Assembly: GCA_963807775.1 (NCBI GenBank)
Contig: CAWECY010000005.1
Location: 62,001-126,000, forward strand
Length of the DNA: 64,000 nt
Source of the DNA: Bog-473 sp963807775
GTDB taxonomy: Bacteria; Actinomycetota; Acidimicrobiia; Acidimicrobiales; RAAP-2
Direction of reading: 5' to 3'
Under the pieces are notes generated by a model that was given only the letters and a program-made list of their open reading frames with translations, searched no databases and was not told where the DNA came from. Shown in pieces: positions 29,172-38,433 of the stretch (position 1 is its first letter; each line of letters starts with the position of its first letter). The position numbers and the translations under genes were made by a program.

Positions 29172-29188
29172 TGCTACAGCGTGTAGAA
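29172..29188. promoter_or_regulatory. BlaI/CopY-like operator upstream of the BlaI gene
   Basis: TGCTAC-agcgt-GTAGAA: the same CTAC-N5-GTAG core as at 24179 and 27252, here with weaker outer bases. It lies 39 bp upstream of the repressor start. Confidence 0.6.
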
Positions 29189-29575
29189 CGCCGGGCAACC
29201 TTGACTCAGGTCCGCACATCCGAGGTTGGTCACTGAACACGTGGCTGAAGTGGCGTGGCGCGGTGTGGCCCACGCGACCGAGGTCCGTGGCTCGATCCTG
29301 GCGAACTCCGACCAGCTCCCCAGCGCATGACGGAGCAGGAGGTTGGCGTGGGGGGTTCGTCGTAACGTCGGCAACAGACCCGTCGTCAGCGGGTGTGCGA
29401 CCCAGTGGAGGTGGCAGACCGCGCTGACGTGCGTTTCACGAATGAGGGTCGGGGACGGTCTTCCTCACAGCATCTCTCCGCCCTTCCCCCTGCTCAACGC
29501 GCCACCGTGAGACCGCTCGGGCCGGCGATGCTCCGGAGTGCCCCCTGTGGGTACCCTGAACCCGAGGAGGTTCGA
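29189..29575. other. 387 bp divergent gap without a recognisable gene
   Basis: Lies between the BlaI operator and the NADP-binding oxidoreductase. Open frames here lack codon bias or domains. A strong GAGGAGG ribosome-binding site at 29564-29570 marks the next gene's start. Confidence 0.5.
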
Positions 29576-29578
29576 GTG

Positions 29579-30214
29579 ATGACGACCGCGGTCATCGGCA
29601 CTGGAGGGATCGGATCCGTCATCGCCCGCTTGCTCGCGTCAGGTGGGGAGACCCTGCGGCTCTCGAGCGCCGACAAGAAGTCGGCACAAAAGGTGGTTAC
29701 AGAGCTCGGCCCGGGTGCGGTCGTCGCCGTCGACAACCGTGACGCGCTGAAGGGCGCCGATGCCGTCGTCCTCGCGCTGCGTTTTCCCGTGCTGAAGGGG
29801 GTCATGGGCGAGATCGCGGATCCGCTAAGCGACAAGCTCGTGGTCGTTCCGAGCAATCCGGTCGGTCTCGACGCACAAGGGAACGTCACACGTCTCCTGC
29901 CCAAAGGGCAATCCTCTGGCGAGGTTATCGCCGGCTGGTTGCCGGCGGGGGTGCGCTTGGCCATGGCGTTTGGAACCCTGTCGGCCGATCTCTTCGAGTC
30001 GTCGAGCAACCGATCACCGGAGGCGGCGGTCCTCTTCTATGTGACCGACGACGACCGGGCCGGCGAGGAAGTCGAGCGGTTGATCCGCACGGCCGGCTTC
30101 GAGCCGGTGAAGGCCGGCGGGATCGAACAATCGAGTCGACTCGAGGTGGGCGGCGACCTTCACGATCTCGTAGTAGGTCTCGCAGAGGCGCGGTCATTGA
30201 TCGGCAGGGACTGA
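29579..30214 (+). CDS. NADP/F420-binding oxidoreductase (NADPH:F420 reductase-like)
   Basis: A 211-residue Rossmann protein. It has TTAVIGTGGIGSVIARLLASGGE at the N-terminus, then DAVVLALRFPVLKGVM and VVVPSNPVG strands. This is the pattern of small NAD(P)-binding proteins related to NADPH:F420 oxidoreductase. A GAGGAGG site 8 bp upstream supports ATG 29579 (GTG 29576 is also possible). The substrate is not fixed by the sequence. If F420 is used, it would reduce F420 with NADPH, which suits an F420-using actinobacterium (an LLM remnant is present at 2 kb). Confidence 0.75.
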   Translation: MTTAVIGTGGIGSVIARLLASGGETLRLSSADKKSAQKVVTELGPGAVVAVDNRDALKGADAVVLALRFPVLKGVMGEIADPLSDKLVVVPSNPVGLDAQGNVTRLLPKGQSSGEVIAGWLPAGVRLAMAFGTLSADLFESSSNRSPEAAVLFYVTDDDRAGEEVERLIRTAGFEPVKAGGIEQSSRLEVGGDLHDLVVGLAEARSLIGRD

Positions 30215-30267
30215 TCGCTTCGCCGCCCTGGCCGAGGCGGTTCGGTCGGGTCTCGCCCGGCCACATC

Positions 30268-30310
30268 GAAGGTTGCCCGGGACCACACTCCTGGGGCCGG
30301 TCGAACCTTC
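30268..30310. terminator. Possible bidirectional terminator between convergent genes
   Basis: GAAGGTT at 30268-30274 pairs with AACCTTC at 30304-30310. A weaker CCC/GGG pairing lies inside, and a T-rich stretch follows on the plus strand. It sits in the 124-bp gap between the convergent reductase and LCP genes. The loop is long, so support is modest. Confidence 0.35.
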
Positions 30311-30338
30311 TCTTCATTTGCTCCCGATCGGGCGTCCT

Positions 30339-32201
30339 TCAGGGGAGGTTCGCCACCGGAGCAGTCGGCACGGCACCCGGTGCGCAGGCTCTCGGATCCC
30401 AGGGAGCGAGTGCAGGGTTGTCCGACGACGGGGCCGTGATGGCAGCCGAAGAGGATGCCGTGGAGGTGTTCGAAGGCGTGGACGTCGTGGAAGTCGACGA
30501 CCCCGCGGCGCTCGGTGTTGGCGTGGCGGGGGCGTTGACCGCGAACTGACTACCCGTGACGACGGTGACTTCGGCGCCATCGGTGACCTGGCTGGGGTCG
30601 TAGGCCATGACGACCGAACCCGTCATCGCATGAGTGACCTCTTCGGCAGCAGCTTCGGCGCTCGGCGCGAGAGAGCTGTAGTAGACAACGGTCTCGGACA
30701 CGTCACCCGTCGGCGTTGCGTCGCCCGTGCCCACGACGTGGAAACCCAGGGCGCCGAGCGCGGCGCCCGTGTCTGCCGCTTGGTCGTAGGTGCCGGTGCC
30801 GTTCTCGACTGAGACACTCACCTTGGCGGGCGAGGGCAGGGGCTGCCCGGTCATCGGGTTGATCGTGCCCGAGATGCCGAGCACCTGGTCGATGGTCGTC
30901 TGATCCATGGGCTCGGCGGGGAACTCGACCTGGCCGTACGAACCACGGTCATAGACGAGGTCGCCGTCAGCTCCATCAGGATCATCGACCTCGGCGACGG
31001 GAAGGGTCAGCTGGGCCACGTCGTTGATGTCGGTGGAGTGAAAGTCGAGCACGAGGTTCACCATGTCGCTGACCGCCCATGACTGGTCGAAGGTCAGGTC
31101 GCTCTTGAGCGAGTTGACGAGATTGAAGTCGGTGATGGGATCGCTGAGGTTCTCCTTCGCCACGGCGGTGGCCAGCACCCGCAGGAACTCGTGGTCCCGA
31201 GTGATCCGCGCCAGATCGCTCTGAACCTCCTGCGGCCAGGTGTCGGCATAGGGACTGGTGGAGCCATCTCGGTACTGAAGGTGACGGGCTCGCACGACCT
31301 GCAGCGCTTGGGTGCCATTGAGGTGGACGCAAGTTGCGGCCTGAACGTTAAGACCGGACTCGGCGTCGAAGACCGACTCTGGGAAAGCCAAGTTGATGCC
31401 CCCCAGGGCGTCGACGACGTTCGCAAACTGGTCGAAGTTGAGGGAAACCGCGTGCTGGATGGGGATACCCAGGTCCTCCTCAATGGATTCCACCACCTGG
31501 GATATTCCCTGGACCAGGCCGGCGTCGACCTTGTTGGCACCCGTACTGCGCGCGTTGGGTACGAAGAGGTCGCGCGGAATCGACACCAGGGAAAGCTGGT
31601 GAGTGGAGGGGTCGGCATGGAGGATCATCATGACGTCGCTGTTCACGCCGTTGACCCCTTGGGAGCACAGGCCGTAGGCCGGGTTCTGGACGGCAAGGGC
31701 GCAGCGAGAGGTCGACCCGACCATCAAGATGTTCTCCGACCCGGCCTCTGCGCCAGAGTCGAAGTTGGACTGAAGTCCGTGCACGTCCACCCGGTCCAGG
31801 TCGTGTGTCACGTAATAGGCATATCCGGCTGCCGCCCCGAGGAACACCAAAATGGTGGCAAGGCCGATGAGGACCCAGCGACGAACGCGTCGACGCCGGC
31901 CGCGCCCGTCGGCACCTCGGCGCTGCCTGTGCCTCGGCTGGGAGCGATCGATCTCCGCACCAAGTGCCAGCAGACCAGCGTGATCGCGCCCCTCGCCCTG
32001 GTCGCGTGCGGACGTGCGACTGGTCTCAGGAGGGGGAGTCGTCGCCGTATCGCCTTCGAGGGATCGCAATCCTCCAAGCGCGTCCTGCCGCGTGTCCCGG
32101 GTTGACCGGCGCCGCCTGGCCATGCGCAGATTATGAGCAGATTCGCTCGGCTTTGTGGGCGCGGCAGCATCTCCGCCTGCCGGGTCACCGGCAGAAGTCA
32201 T
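30339..32201 (-). CDS. LCP (LytR-CpsA-Psr) family protein
   Basis: A 620-residue membrane-anchored protein. A long basic cytoplasmic N-terminus (about 105 residues) is followed by a membrane helix at about 108-130. The LCP domain includes NSDVMMILHADPSTHQLSLVSIPRDLFV and, later, the conserved RARHLQYRDGS Arg/Asp region. A LytR_C-like domain from about residue 465 and a Ser/Thr/Ala tail follow. LCP enzymes attach undecaprenyl-linked polymers such as arabinogalactan or teichoic acids to peptidoglycan. The internal segment SRCALAVQNPAYGLCSQG adds a Cys pair near the active-site cleft, also seen in other actinobacterial members. Confidence 0.85.
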   Translation of the reverse strand: MTSAGDPAGGDAAAPTKPSESAHNLRMARRRRSTRDTRQDALGGLRSLEGDTATTPPPETSRTSARDQGEGRDHAGLLALGAEIDRSQPRHRQRRGADGRGRRRRVRRWVLIGLATILVFLGAAAGYAYYVTHDLDRVDVHGLQSNFDSGAEAGSENILMVGSTSRCALAVQNPAYGLCSQGVNGVNSDVMMILHADPSTHQLSLVSIPRDLFVPNARSTGANKVDAGLVQGISQVVESIEEDLGIPIQHAVSLNFDQFANVVDALGGINLAFPESVFDAESGLNVQAATCVHLNGTQALQVVRARHLQYRDGSTSPYADTWPQEVQSDLARITRDHEFLRVLATAVAKENLSDPITDFNLVNSLKSDLTFDQSWAVSDMVNLVLDFHSTDINDVAQLTLPVAEVDDPDGADGDLVYDRGSYGQVEFPAEPMDQTTIDQVLGISGTINPMTGQPLPSPAKVSVSVENGTGTYDQAADTGAALGALGFHVVGTGDATPTGDVSETVVYYSSLAPSAEAAAEEVTHAMTGSVVMAYDPSQVTDGAEVTVVTGSQFAVNAPATPTPSAAGSSTSTTSTPSNTSTASSSAAITAPSSDNPALAPWDPRACAPGAVPTAPVANLP

Positions 32202-32460
32202 CGACGGGAGCGGTCAGACCAAGACCGTTGGACAAGATGACAACGGCCGAGGCAGGGTCCGACTCGTGATCCAGCCGGGATCACGGACGCCGCACGAACT
32301 TGGTCGGAGTCCGTCCAGCGCCGACGATCGAGTCGGGGAATCAGCTACGCCGCTTACCCGGACTGCTTCAAACTTGGCAACAGATCTCGAGCGGGCGAGA
32401 AAGAGAAACCACATCTGGATTCGAACGACGCACGATCCACGACGCATCACGCCGACAGGA

Positions 32461-32948
32461 TCAGCGTTTGATGCCGATGTTCTTGCCTTCGGTGAATCGG
32501 ATCGGCTCCTCCAGTGTGTCGACGAGGAACCGATCACGATCGCCTCGATCCCAAGCCTCCTTCAATCCCGGGGCGGCCAGGTCAAAGTCGGGCCGAATCT
32601 TCTGAAAGACAGCCCGCAGATCCATGTGCAACTCTGTCATCGTGGGGCGACCCCAGTACCAGTAGCCGTTGTAGGCCAGGTGGCACCCAGAGAATCGCGG
32701 AACTCATTGATGTTCAGCTGATTGTCGGTCGAGATGAGAACCAGTCGCGTGTATGCGTTTCGAAAGTCGGGATACGCATCGGCCAAGTGCCCAACAAACC
32801 GATGCTCTTTCGGATCGAAGCCGCCGCGGGAAATATGGAGCACCATCGCATTGCCCCCTTGAAGCTCTGAGAGATATCGCCGCTTGCCAGCTTGATCGGC
32901 CAGCTCATAGTCGGGGAACGTCCCGCCTTCGCGTATGTCGCTGCGCAT
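32461..32948 (-). pseudogene. Redoxin (AhpC/TSA-like) gene with internal deletion
   Basis: The first 87 or so codons (MRSDIREGGTFPDYELAD...) match the N-terminus of the intact redoxin gene at 41869-42471. After GATW the frame changes. From 32684 downwards the shifted frame reads AYNGYWYWGRPTMTEL, then KIRPDFDLAAPGLKEAWDRGD, matching the intact copy's C-terminus. About 42 codons between the two are missing and the deletion is not a multiple of three. The expected Cys after LARGNY is also changed: the paralogue has NYCPKEH where this one has GFDPKEH. The shifted frame ends at TGA 32461. So an internal deletion and catalytic loss are both present. Confidence 0.8.
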
Positions 32949-33328
32949 GGTGCCTCCTTAGCTCGCAATGCCGGTCGAGGATCACGAAAATCCCACGGAT
33001 TCGGCCTTCACCGCCATCGTCACGATCCTGGCTCGCCTCCCGGAGGACCGGATAAGTCCAGATAGACCACGGAATCGGGGCCACCAATCGGACCGCTTCG
33101 ATAGGGACCGCAGGAGGCTTGAGAACTCTGAGCAGCTCTGTGCTTGTCGACGGAACCGTCACCGACGCGGATCCAGAGGTCTGGGTCAGGTGCGGTTACT
33201 TCGAGACCGAGCTGGGCGGCGCCAGTACGGTCAGCTTTCTACTGTCCAAGTTGAGATCGACGTCTCCGCTCTCGAACCGGCCCAGCAAATTGGTCACGCC
33301 TGTGCCGCTCCGGTGGCCGTTGGCGCAG
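32949..33328. other. 380 bp without a recognisable gene
   Basis: Between the broken redoxin and the broken TetR. Several frames are open, but none has a start with a ribosome-binding site or a domain I know. Confidence 0.4.
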
Positions 33329-33957
33329 TCAATCTACCGGTGCGCCGCTCCCACCCTCATCGCCGATCAGCCCGTTCAGCGCCGCCAAGATGGCGGCGGT
33401 GAGACGGTCGGCGTCGGGTACGGGCAGCCCGGTCGACTCCTTCATGCCGACTCCCGCCGTGAGGGCGGTGACCACCCAGGCGGCGGTGTCGGGGTCGGCA
33501 AGTTCGGCCATCGCGTCACGGATTCGGGCGTGCCGTTCGAGGTAGAAGCTCCTCAGGCCGGCGGCGACCTCGGGATCGTGACGCGCTGCGGCCGCCGCAT
33601 CGACTTCGAGCAAACGGGTATCCCGGTTGGTCTCGTCGTGGATCAGCGCGGCCCCGCGCCGCGGCTGGCGCGGACCTCGACGTAATCAATGGCTTGGTCA
33701 CTCTCGGCGATCTTCCAGCGGATCACCTCCACGAGGAGCTGGCCCTTTGAGCGGAAATGGCCGTAGACGGCGCCTTTCGTCACCCTGGCCGCCGAAGCGA
33801 TGTCGCGCATCGACACGGCGTCGTAGCCACGCTCGATGAAGAGCTGCGCCGCGAGGTCCAAGAGTCGGCGCCGCGTGCCCGCCGATTTCGGGGTTTTCGG
33901 AGGTGGCGGAGGGACGAAGGGTCGAACGGAGGTGGGCGATGCGACCGAGGTGGTCAT
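33329..33957 (-). pseudogene. TetR family regulator, frameshifted
   Basis: The N-terminal HTH is intact: TRRRLLDLAAQLFIERGYDAVSMRDIASAARVTKGAVYGHF. The frame is lost after YVEVRASRG near 33648-33653, in a run of four C on the plus strand. A one-base change restores AALIHDETNRDTRLLEVDAAAAARHDPEVAAGL and a normal TetR C-terminal half ending at 33329. If real, only a short DNA-binding fragment would be made, without the dimer domain, and the divergent substrate-binding protein gene would lose control. A homopolymer sequencing error is equally likely. Confidence 0.75.
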
Positions 33958-33997
33958 CAGGAGTTCTCCAGAGGGGGCAGGAACGGGGTTGAGTATT

Positions 33998-34016
33998 TAT
34001 ATACCATTGGAATATA
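33998..34016. promoter_or_regulatory. Palindromic TetR operator
   Basis: TATATACCATTGGAATATA is a near-perfect 19-bp palindrome centred on 34007 (CCA-T-TGG core, TATA arms; one mismatch pair). It lies between the divergent broken tetR (start 33957) and the ABC substrate-binding protein gene. It is also AT-rich, so it may overlap the promoter. Confidence 0.6.
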
Positions 34017-34079
34017 GTCCAGTGGTTGAAAAACGTAGTCACGAAAACTGCGATGCGAGCGCGAAATGGGGAGGGCGCG

Positions 34080-35378
34080 GTGACGAAGGCTGGAACCCTT
34101 ACGGAGTTGAGGAGCCGGGTCCGCTGTGGGACGTTGCTCGCGGCGGGCTCTGTCCTTCTTGCATCACTACCGATCCTCGTGACCGGAACAAGCGCCTCCG
34201 CCGCTCCCGCGCCGGGGGTCAGCTCGACCGCCATCCAGGTTGGTCTTCCCTACTTGAACCTGGCGGCGCTCCAAGCGATCGGGCTCAATATCAATCAGGG
34301 CAGCTATCCCGACGCGTTCAACGCGCTCATCGCCAACCAGAATGCGCAGGGCGGCATCAACGGTCGCAAGATTGCGCTGTCCCTCGCGTCGGTCAGTCCC
34401 ACCTCGACGGCATCTTCTGCGTCTGCCTGTACACAGCTGACCGAGGACGATCACGTTTTTGTTGCCTTTGGGCCGCTCTATCCGCTCTGCTACCAACAAG
34501 CCGGCGTTGCGACCATCAACGGAGACATGGATGCGACCCTGTCGCCAAGTGCCGCACCGAACTTCACGCTGACGCCACCGGCCGCCGCCTTCGATCCCCT
34601 GCAGATCGCGGTGTTCGCCCAACAGGGGGTCTTCAAGGGGAAGAAGATCGGGGTCATCAGCGCGTCAGTCGACCAGGCGGAGGTGCCGATTGTCCTGGCA
34701 GCACTCAAGAAGCAGCACGTCAACGTTGTCCAGACGGCCGTCGATTCGGCACCGCAGAATGATTCGGCGGCGTCCGACCAACAGATCCAGGTCATCGCTC
34801 AGCGGTTCGAGAGCGATGGAGTGAACGTGGTGGTCGGGGTCGGGACCGGCGCGTCTGCATGGCTGACCGGAGTGAACGGGATCCAAAGCACCTTTGTGCC
34901 TCGCTTGGTGGCCACGAACTACGCAGACTTTGCCGGCACGGTTTCCGCCAAGGGCGGCGACGATCCCACCTATCTGAAGGGTGCGATCACGGCCACCCCC
35001 ATTCCGTCCCAGCAGGTGTTCTGGAACGATCCCGCCATCCAGAAATGTGTCCGGATCATTAAGAAGGCTTATCCGTCGACCGTGATCGGCAACCCGATCG
35101 GGGCACCAGCTAACGCACCGACGACCTGGGTCGCGGCGGAGAACACGTGCCAGGACATGGCGATATTCACCGACATCGCCAAAGCGGCAGGTAAGAATCT
35201 CACCGCCCGAAGTTTTCAGAAGGCGGGCTATGGCCTCCGCAACGTGTCGATTCCCGGGATGGGTGCTCCGGTCTCATTCGGACCTGGTCGGCCCTATGCG
35301 CTGGGGCCGGTGTACCTGGTGACGTACAACCCGACATCACAGCAAATGGTCATTGCGAACAAGCCAGCGAATGGGTAA
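34080..35378 (+). CDS. ABC transporter substrate-binding protein (branched-chain amino acid type)
   Basis: About 432 residues. Signal peptide: basic start, hydrophobic about 17-34, cleavage around SASA-AP. The domain is the Peripla_BP_6 / LivK fold: IQVGLPYLN near the start, INGRKIALSLASV, and paired Rossmann-like halves. I chose GTG 34080, preceded by GGGGAGGG, although the frame is open from a TTG at 34026 and ATG 34053 is also possible. Three features stand out: no permease genes adjoin it; it precedes a PhyH-like dioxygenase in the same direction; and the divergent TetR is frameshifted. The ligand is unknown and need not be an amino acid. Confidence 0.82.
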   Translation: MTKAGTLTELRSRVRCGTLLAAGSVLLASLPILVTGTSASAAPAPGVSSTAIQVGLPYLNLAALQAIGLNINQGSYPDAFNALIANQNAQGGINGRKIALSLASVSPTSTASSASACTQLTEDDHVFVAFGPLYPLCYQQAGVATINGDMDATLSPSAAPNFTLTPPAAAFDPLQIAVFAQQGVFKGKKIGVISASVDQAEVPIVLAALKKQHVNVVQTAVDSAPQNDSAASDQQIQVIAQRFESDGVNVVVGVGTGASAWLTGVNGIQSTFVPRLVATNYADFAGTVSAKGGDDPTYLKGAITATPIPSQQVFWNDPAIQKCVRIIKKAYPSTVIGNPIGAPANAPTTWVAAENTCQDMAIFTDIAKAAGKNLTARSFQKAGYGLRNVSIPGMGAPVSFGPGRPYALGPVYLVTYNPTSQQMVIANKPANG

Positions 35379-35425
35379 GGACCGTTACCCACAGCTGCTT
35401 TCTACATCTGTCGAAGGAGAGGCGA

Positions 35426-36679
35426 ATGGCCACCGTTGACTTGCGTACCCGCTCCAATGGTGAGGTCCCCTCGGTGGATCTCGACGTGTTTGTCGACCGG
35501 CAGCTACCGGGTCTACTCGATTCACGCGGACCCGAAGCGGGTCGGGCGGCGGACCGGCTTGGGCTTCTTCCCCTCAGCTTTGACGTCGAGGGTGAGCAGT
35601 TCACGTTGGTTCCTGATGATGGTCGCCTCGTGGTACGCCATGGAGTAGGTCAGGCACTGGTCGTGGCACTCGATCGTTTTTCGTTCTCGGAATTGGTGAG
35701 CGACGCGGTCTCAACATTCGGTCTGACGATGTCCGGACGGGCTGACATCCGGGTCGGCAGCGTGGACGCATTCGTCGAGTGGGAACCGGTACTGCGTTGC
35801 CTCTTCGACGGCCGCGTCGTGTACGAGCCCGGCTCCATCGGCTTCAGTGATCGTGCCGGCGCTCCGCTCGAACTCCGGCGGCCGTTCACGCTTGATGACG
35901 AGCCCGGCGAAATGGGCCACTTTCTCGCCCAGGCAGGGTTCCTGCACATCGAACATGTCTTCAGCGAGTCGGAGATGGCGGCTGTGAGTCGTGATCTCGA
36001 TGACGCAATCGCGGTGGCCGAGCGCGATGACGGTGCCTCGTGGTGGGCACAGACCGAAGCAGGGGAGTGGTACCCGGCTCGGATTCTCGGTTTCAATCAG
36101 AAGTCCCCGGCGCTCCGAGCTCTACTGCACACCGATCGTTTCGCGGCGATCGGGAAATTCACCGATGACCAGTTTGTGCAACGCGATCCCGAGGTCGGCG
36201 ACTCCGCGGAAGGCTTGCTGAAGAAGGTGCATGTCATTGAGGGCATTTCCGATGTCAGCTGGCACAAAGATTGTGCCCTGGGTGGCCACAGCCGTCATTG
36301 TTGCGGCCTGACTGTCGGCATCTCCGTCACTGGCGCAGGTCGTGACAATGGCGAGCTCGGGGTCGTCCCGGGCTCACATCGAGCCAACATTGCGCCCCTC
36401 GGTGTGGAGGACCTGGACCTACCCCGCCTGCCGCTGCCAACCCGCACGGGCGACGTCACGGTGCACTGCTCGTGCACACTCCACATGAGCCGGCCACCGG
36501 TGTCGGCCGAACGGCGCGTGGTCTATACCGGGTTTGGCCTCGCGGCAAGGCCGGGAGACCAACCCGTTGAGCGCACCCCAGACGAGATACGTCGTGAACG
36601 CGCAAGCTTGGGAGATCAGGTCGGGGATCAGCAGCAACGTCAACAGTTGGGTTCGCGCGGCGCAAGTTTTGAGCTCTGA
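35426..36679 (+). CDS. PhyH-like (phytanoyl-CoA dioxygenase family) Fe(II)/2-oxoglutarate oxygenase
   Basis: A 417-residue protein. An N-terminal region of about 140 residues, possibly an SCP2-like lipid-binding part, precedes a PhyH domain. In that domain VSWHKDCALGG supplies the HxD metal ligands and the later HCSCTLHMSRPP strand the distal His, with R in RRVVYTG as the probable 2-oxoglutarate contact. Such enzymes hydroxylate lipid or small-molecule substrates. It follows the substrate-binding protein by 47 bp and may be co-transcribed. The substrate is unknown. Confidence 0.75.
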   Translation: MATVDLRTRSNGEVPSVDLDVFVDRQLPGLLDSRGPEAGRAADRLGLLPLSFDVEGEQFTLVPDDGRLVVRHGVGQALVVALDRFSFSELVSDAVSTFGLTMSGRADIRVGSVDAFVEWEPVLRCLFDGRVVYEPGSIGFSDRAGAPLELRRPFTLDDEPGEMGHFLAQAGFLHIEHVFSESEMAAVSRDLDDAIAVAERDDGASWWAQTEAGEWYPARILGFNQKSPALRALLHTDRFAAIGKFTDDQFVQRDPEVGDSAEGLLKKVHVIEGISDVSWHKDCALGGHSRHCCGLTVGISVTGAGRDNGELGVVPGSHRANIAPLGVEDLDLPRLPLPTRTGDVTVHCSCTLHMSRPPVSAERRVVYTGFGLAARPGDQPVERTPDEIRRERASLGDQVGDQQQRQQLGSRGASFEL

Positions 36680-36837
36680 GTGGGCCGTGTGCGTCTCCAT
36701 CGGCTCACGGTGGTGACGTGACTTCGGCAACAGCTGCCCTCGTGAGACTAACGCCCCGCGGTAGCACTCCTTGAATGTTGAGCGAGTCTCGATGATCCGC
36801 GGGGTTCGTCCGGAACCGGCTGCGGACTGCTTCATGG

Positions 36838-38191
36838 CTATCCCGTCGGGGCCGGCTGGCGCGCCGCCCTGATCTGCTTGTGGAGCGCTTTGAGGGCGGC
36901 GACGTAAATCTCGGAGAAGGTGGGGAACGGCTGGATGGTGTCGCGCAGCACCTCGAGTGGCACCTTGGCCCGGATGGCCAGCGTGGCTTGCTGCAGCCAC
37001 TCGCCGGCCTCGGGTCCCAAGGCGTAGGCGCCAGTCAACAGGTCGCCGTCGCTGAGGAGGGTCAAAAAGCCGTTCGATTGTGCGTAGGCGTGGGTGTAGG
37101 TGGCGGTCTTGGCCACCTCGGAGAGGGGGGTGGTGGCGCTGAACGGGGCCTCGGTGGCGCCCACCGACGCCGCTTGGGGGTCGGTGTACACGACGTCGGG
37201 AATGGCCTCGTAGTTGGCCTCGCGGGGCTCGCCGAGGATGTTGGCGGCGACGACCTCGCCCTGGTACTTCCCCACGTGGGTCAGCAGCCGCACGCCGGTG
37301 ACGTCGCCAATGGCCCACAGACCCTCGCCGGCGCGCAAGTGGGTGTCGACCGGGATGCCGTGCCTGTCGGCGTGGACGCCGACCGTGTCGAGGCCGATCC
37401 CGTCCACGCGGGGGCGCCGGCCGGTGGCGAGGAGCAGGTGGTCGCCGCGCACCTCGCGGCCGTCATCGAGTGCCAGGACGTAGTCCTCGCCGTCGCGTCG
37501 GGCCGCCGTCGCCTGCACGCCCAACATCAGTTCGACTCCGTCGCCGCGTAGCACCTCGCCCAGCGCCTCGCCCAGCGGCGCGGGCTCATGGGCGAGCACA
37601 TGTCCCGGCCGCTTCGACCAGGGCCACCTCGCCGCCCAGACGGCGCACGGCCTGGGCCATCTCGGCGCCGACCGGCCCACCACCCAGTATCAGCAGGCGC
37701 CGTGGCACGGCCTTCATGCCGGTCACCTCGCGGTTGGTCCAGACACCCTCCAAGTCGGCCAGGCCCGGGACCGGTGGCACGACCGGATCCGAGCCGGTCG
37801 CCACGACAATGTGCCCCGCGGTATGGGGCACACCGTCCACTTCGACCACACCCACCCCGGCCAGCCGGCCAGTGCCGCGCAGCAGGTCGATACCCTTGTC
37901 CGCCAGCCAGTGCTCCTGGCCGGCATCGGAGTAGTTCGAGACCATGAAATCGCGATATGCCAGGGCCGCCTCGACATCGACCTGGGCGCTGGCCGCCGCC
38001 TCGCGTGCCTCCTGGGCCGCCTCCCCGGGGCGCAGCAGCGTCTTGGAAGGGATGCACGCCCAGTAGGAACACTCGCCGCCGACCAGCTGGCGTTCGACGA
38101 CGGCGACCCGCAGTCCGCCGTCGGCCAACTCTCCTGCGCAGTGCTCGCCCGGCGAGCCGGCGCCCAAGACGATGACGTCGTAGCTGCTCAT
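36838..38191 (-). pseudogene. NAD(P)H:disulfide oxidoreductase (mycothione/lipoamide reductase-like), frameshifted
   Basis: A flavin disulfide reductase of about 450 residues. The 5' frame has the FAD Rossmann DVIVLGAGSPGEHCA, the redox-active GGECSYWACIPSKTLLRP (CxxxxC) and the NAD-binding LILGGGPVGAEMAQ. The frame breaks at 37604-37606 (a CCC run). Deleting one base joins VALVEAAG to HVLAHEPAPLGEAL, and the rest continues as a normal C-terminus ending near FPTFSEIYVAALKAL. The last residues lack the usual HxxE catalytic dyad, where family members have His-Pro-Thr; here it is QPFPTFSE. So it may belong to a divergent subgroup. The start ATG at 38191 overlaps a small upstream gene as ATGA. 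Confidence 0.8.
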
Positions 38192-38373
38192 GTGCTCGCC
38201 CCGGGGCTGGCCTGACCGGAGGGCCCGGACTGCTCGTCCACCATGTACTGCGCGTACCAATCCGGCCAGTCCGGGTCGGGATGCCCGATCTCCTTTTCGT
38301 GGCGGCCGTGAGCATCCTCGGCCCGGCGGAGAGCGGCGGCCAGATCGATGGCGGAATCGTAGGTGGCTGGCAT
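38188..38373 (-). CDS. Small conserved protein coupled to the disulfide reductase
   Basis: A 61-residue soluble protein. A helix-forming N-terminal half (AIDLAAALRRAEDAHGRHEKEIGH) is followed by a Trp/Asp-rich segment (PDPDWPDWYAQYMVDEQSG). I have seen similar short Trp-Tyr segments in small actinobacterial proteins but know no function. Its stop overlaps the reductase start (ATGA), so the two are probably translated together. A purine-rich AGGAGGTACC sits before its ATG. Confidence 0.65.
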   Translation of the reverse strand: MPATYDSAIDLAAALRRAEDAHGRHEKEIGHPDPDWPDWYAQYMVDEQSGPSGQASPGAST

Positions 38374-38433
38374 CGGGGTACCTCCTGCTGATTTGAGAGC
38401 GGCCGACCCGGCGAGTATCAGCTCTCCGTGTGG

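Noticed and set aside
32380..32470. Possible tRNA (GTTCGAATC-like segment on the minus strand)
   Set aside because: The T-loop-like string is present, but no pairing T-stem, anticodon arm or acceptor stem can be built.
32968..33685. Plus-strand open frames between the broken redoxin and tetR
   Set aside because: No ribosome-binding site, domain or conserved segment; partly antisense to the tetR remnant.
36419..37318. Minus-strand frame with a hydrophobic segment (LLTLLLIPDLISQACAF)
   Set aside because: It is antisense to the PhyH gene's C-terminus and then runs into the wrong frame of the disulfide reductase; no independent support.
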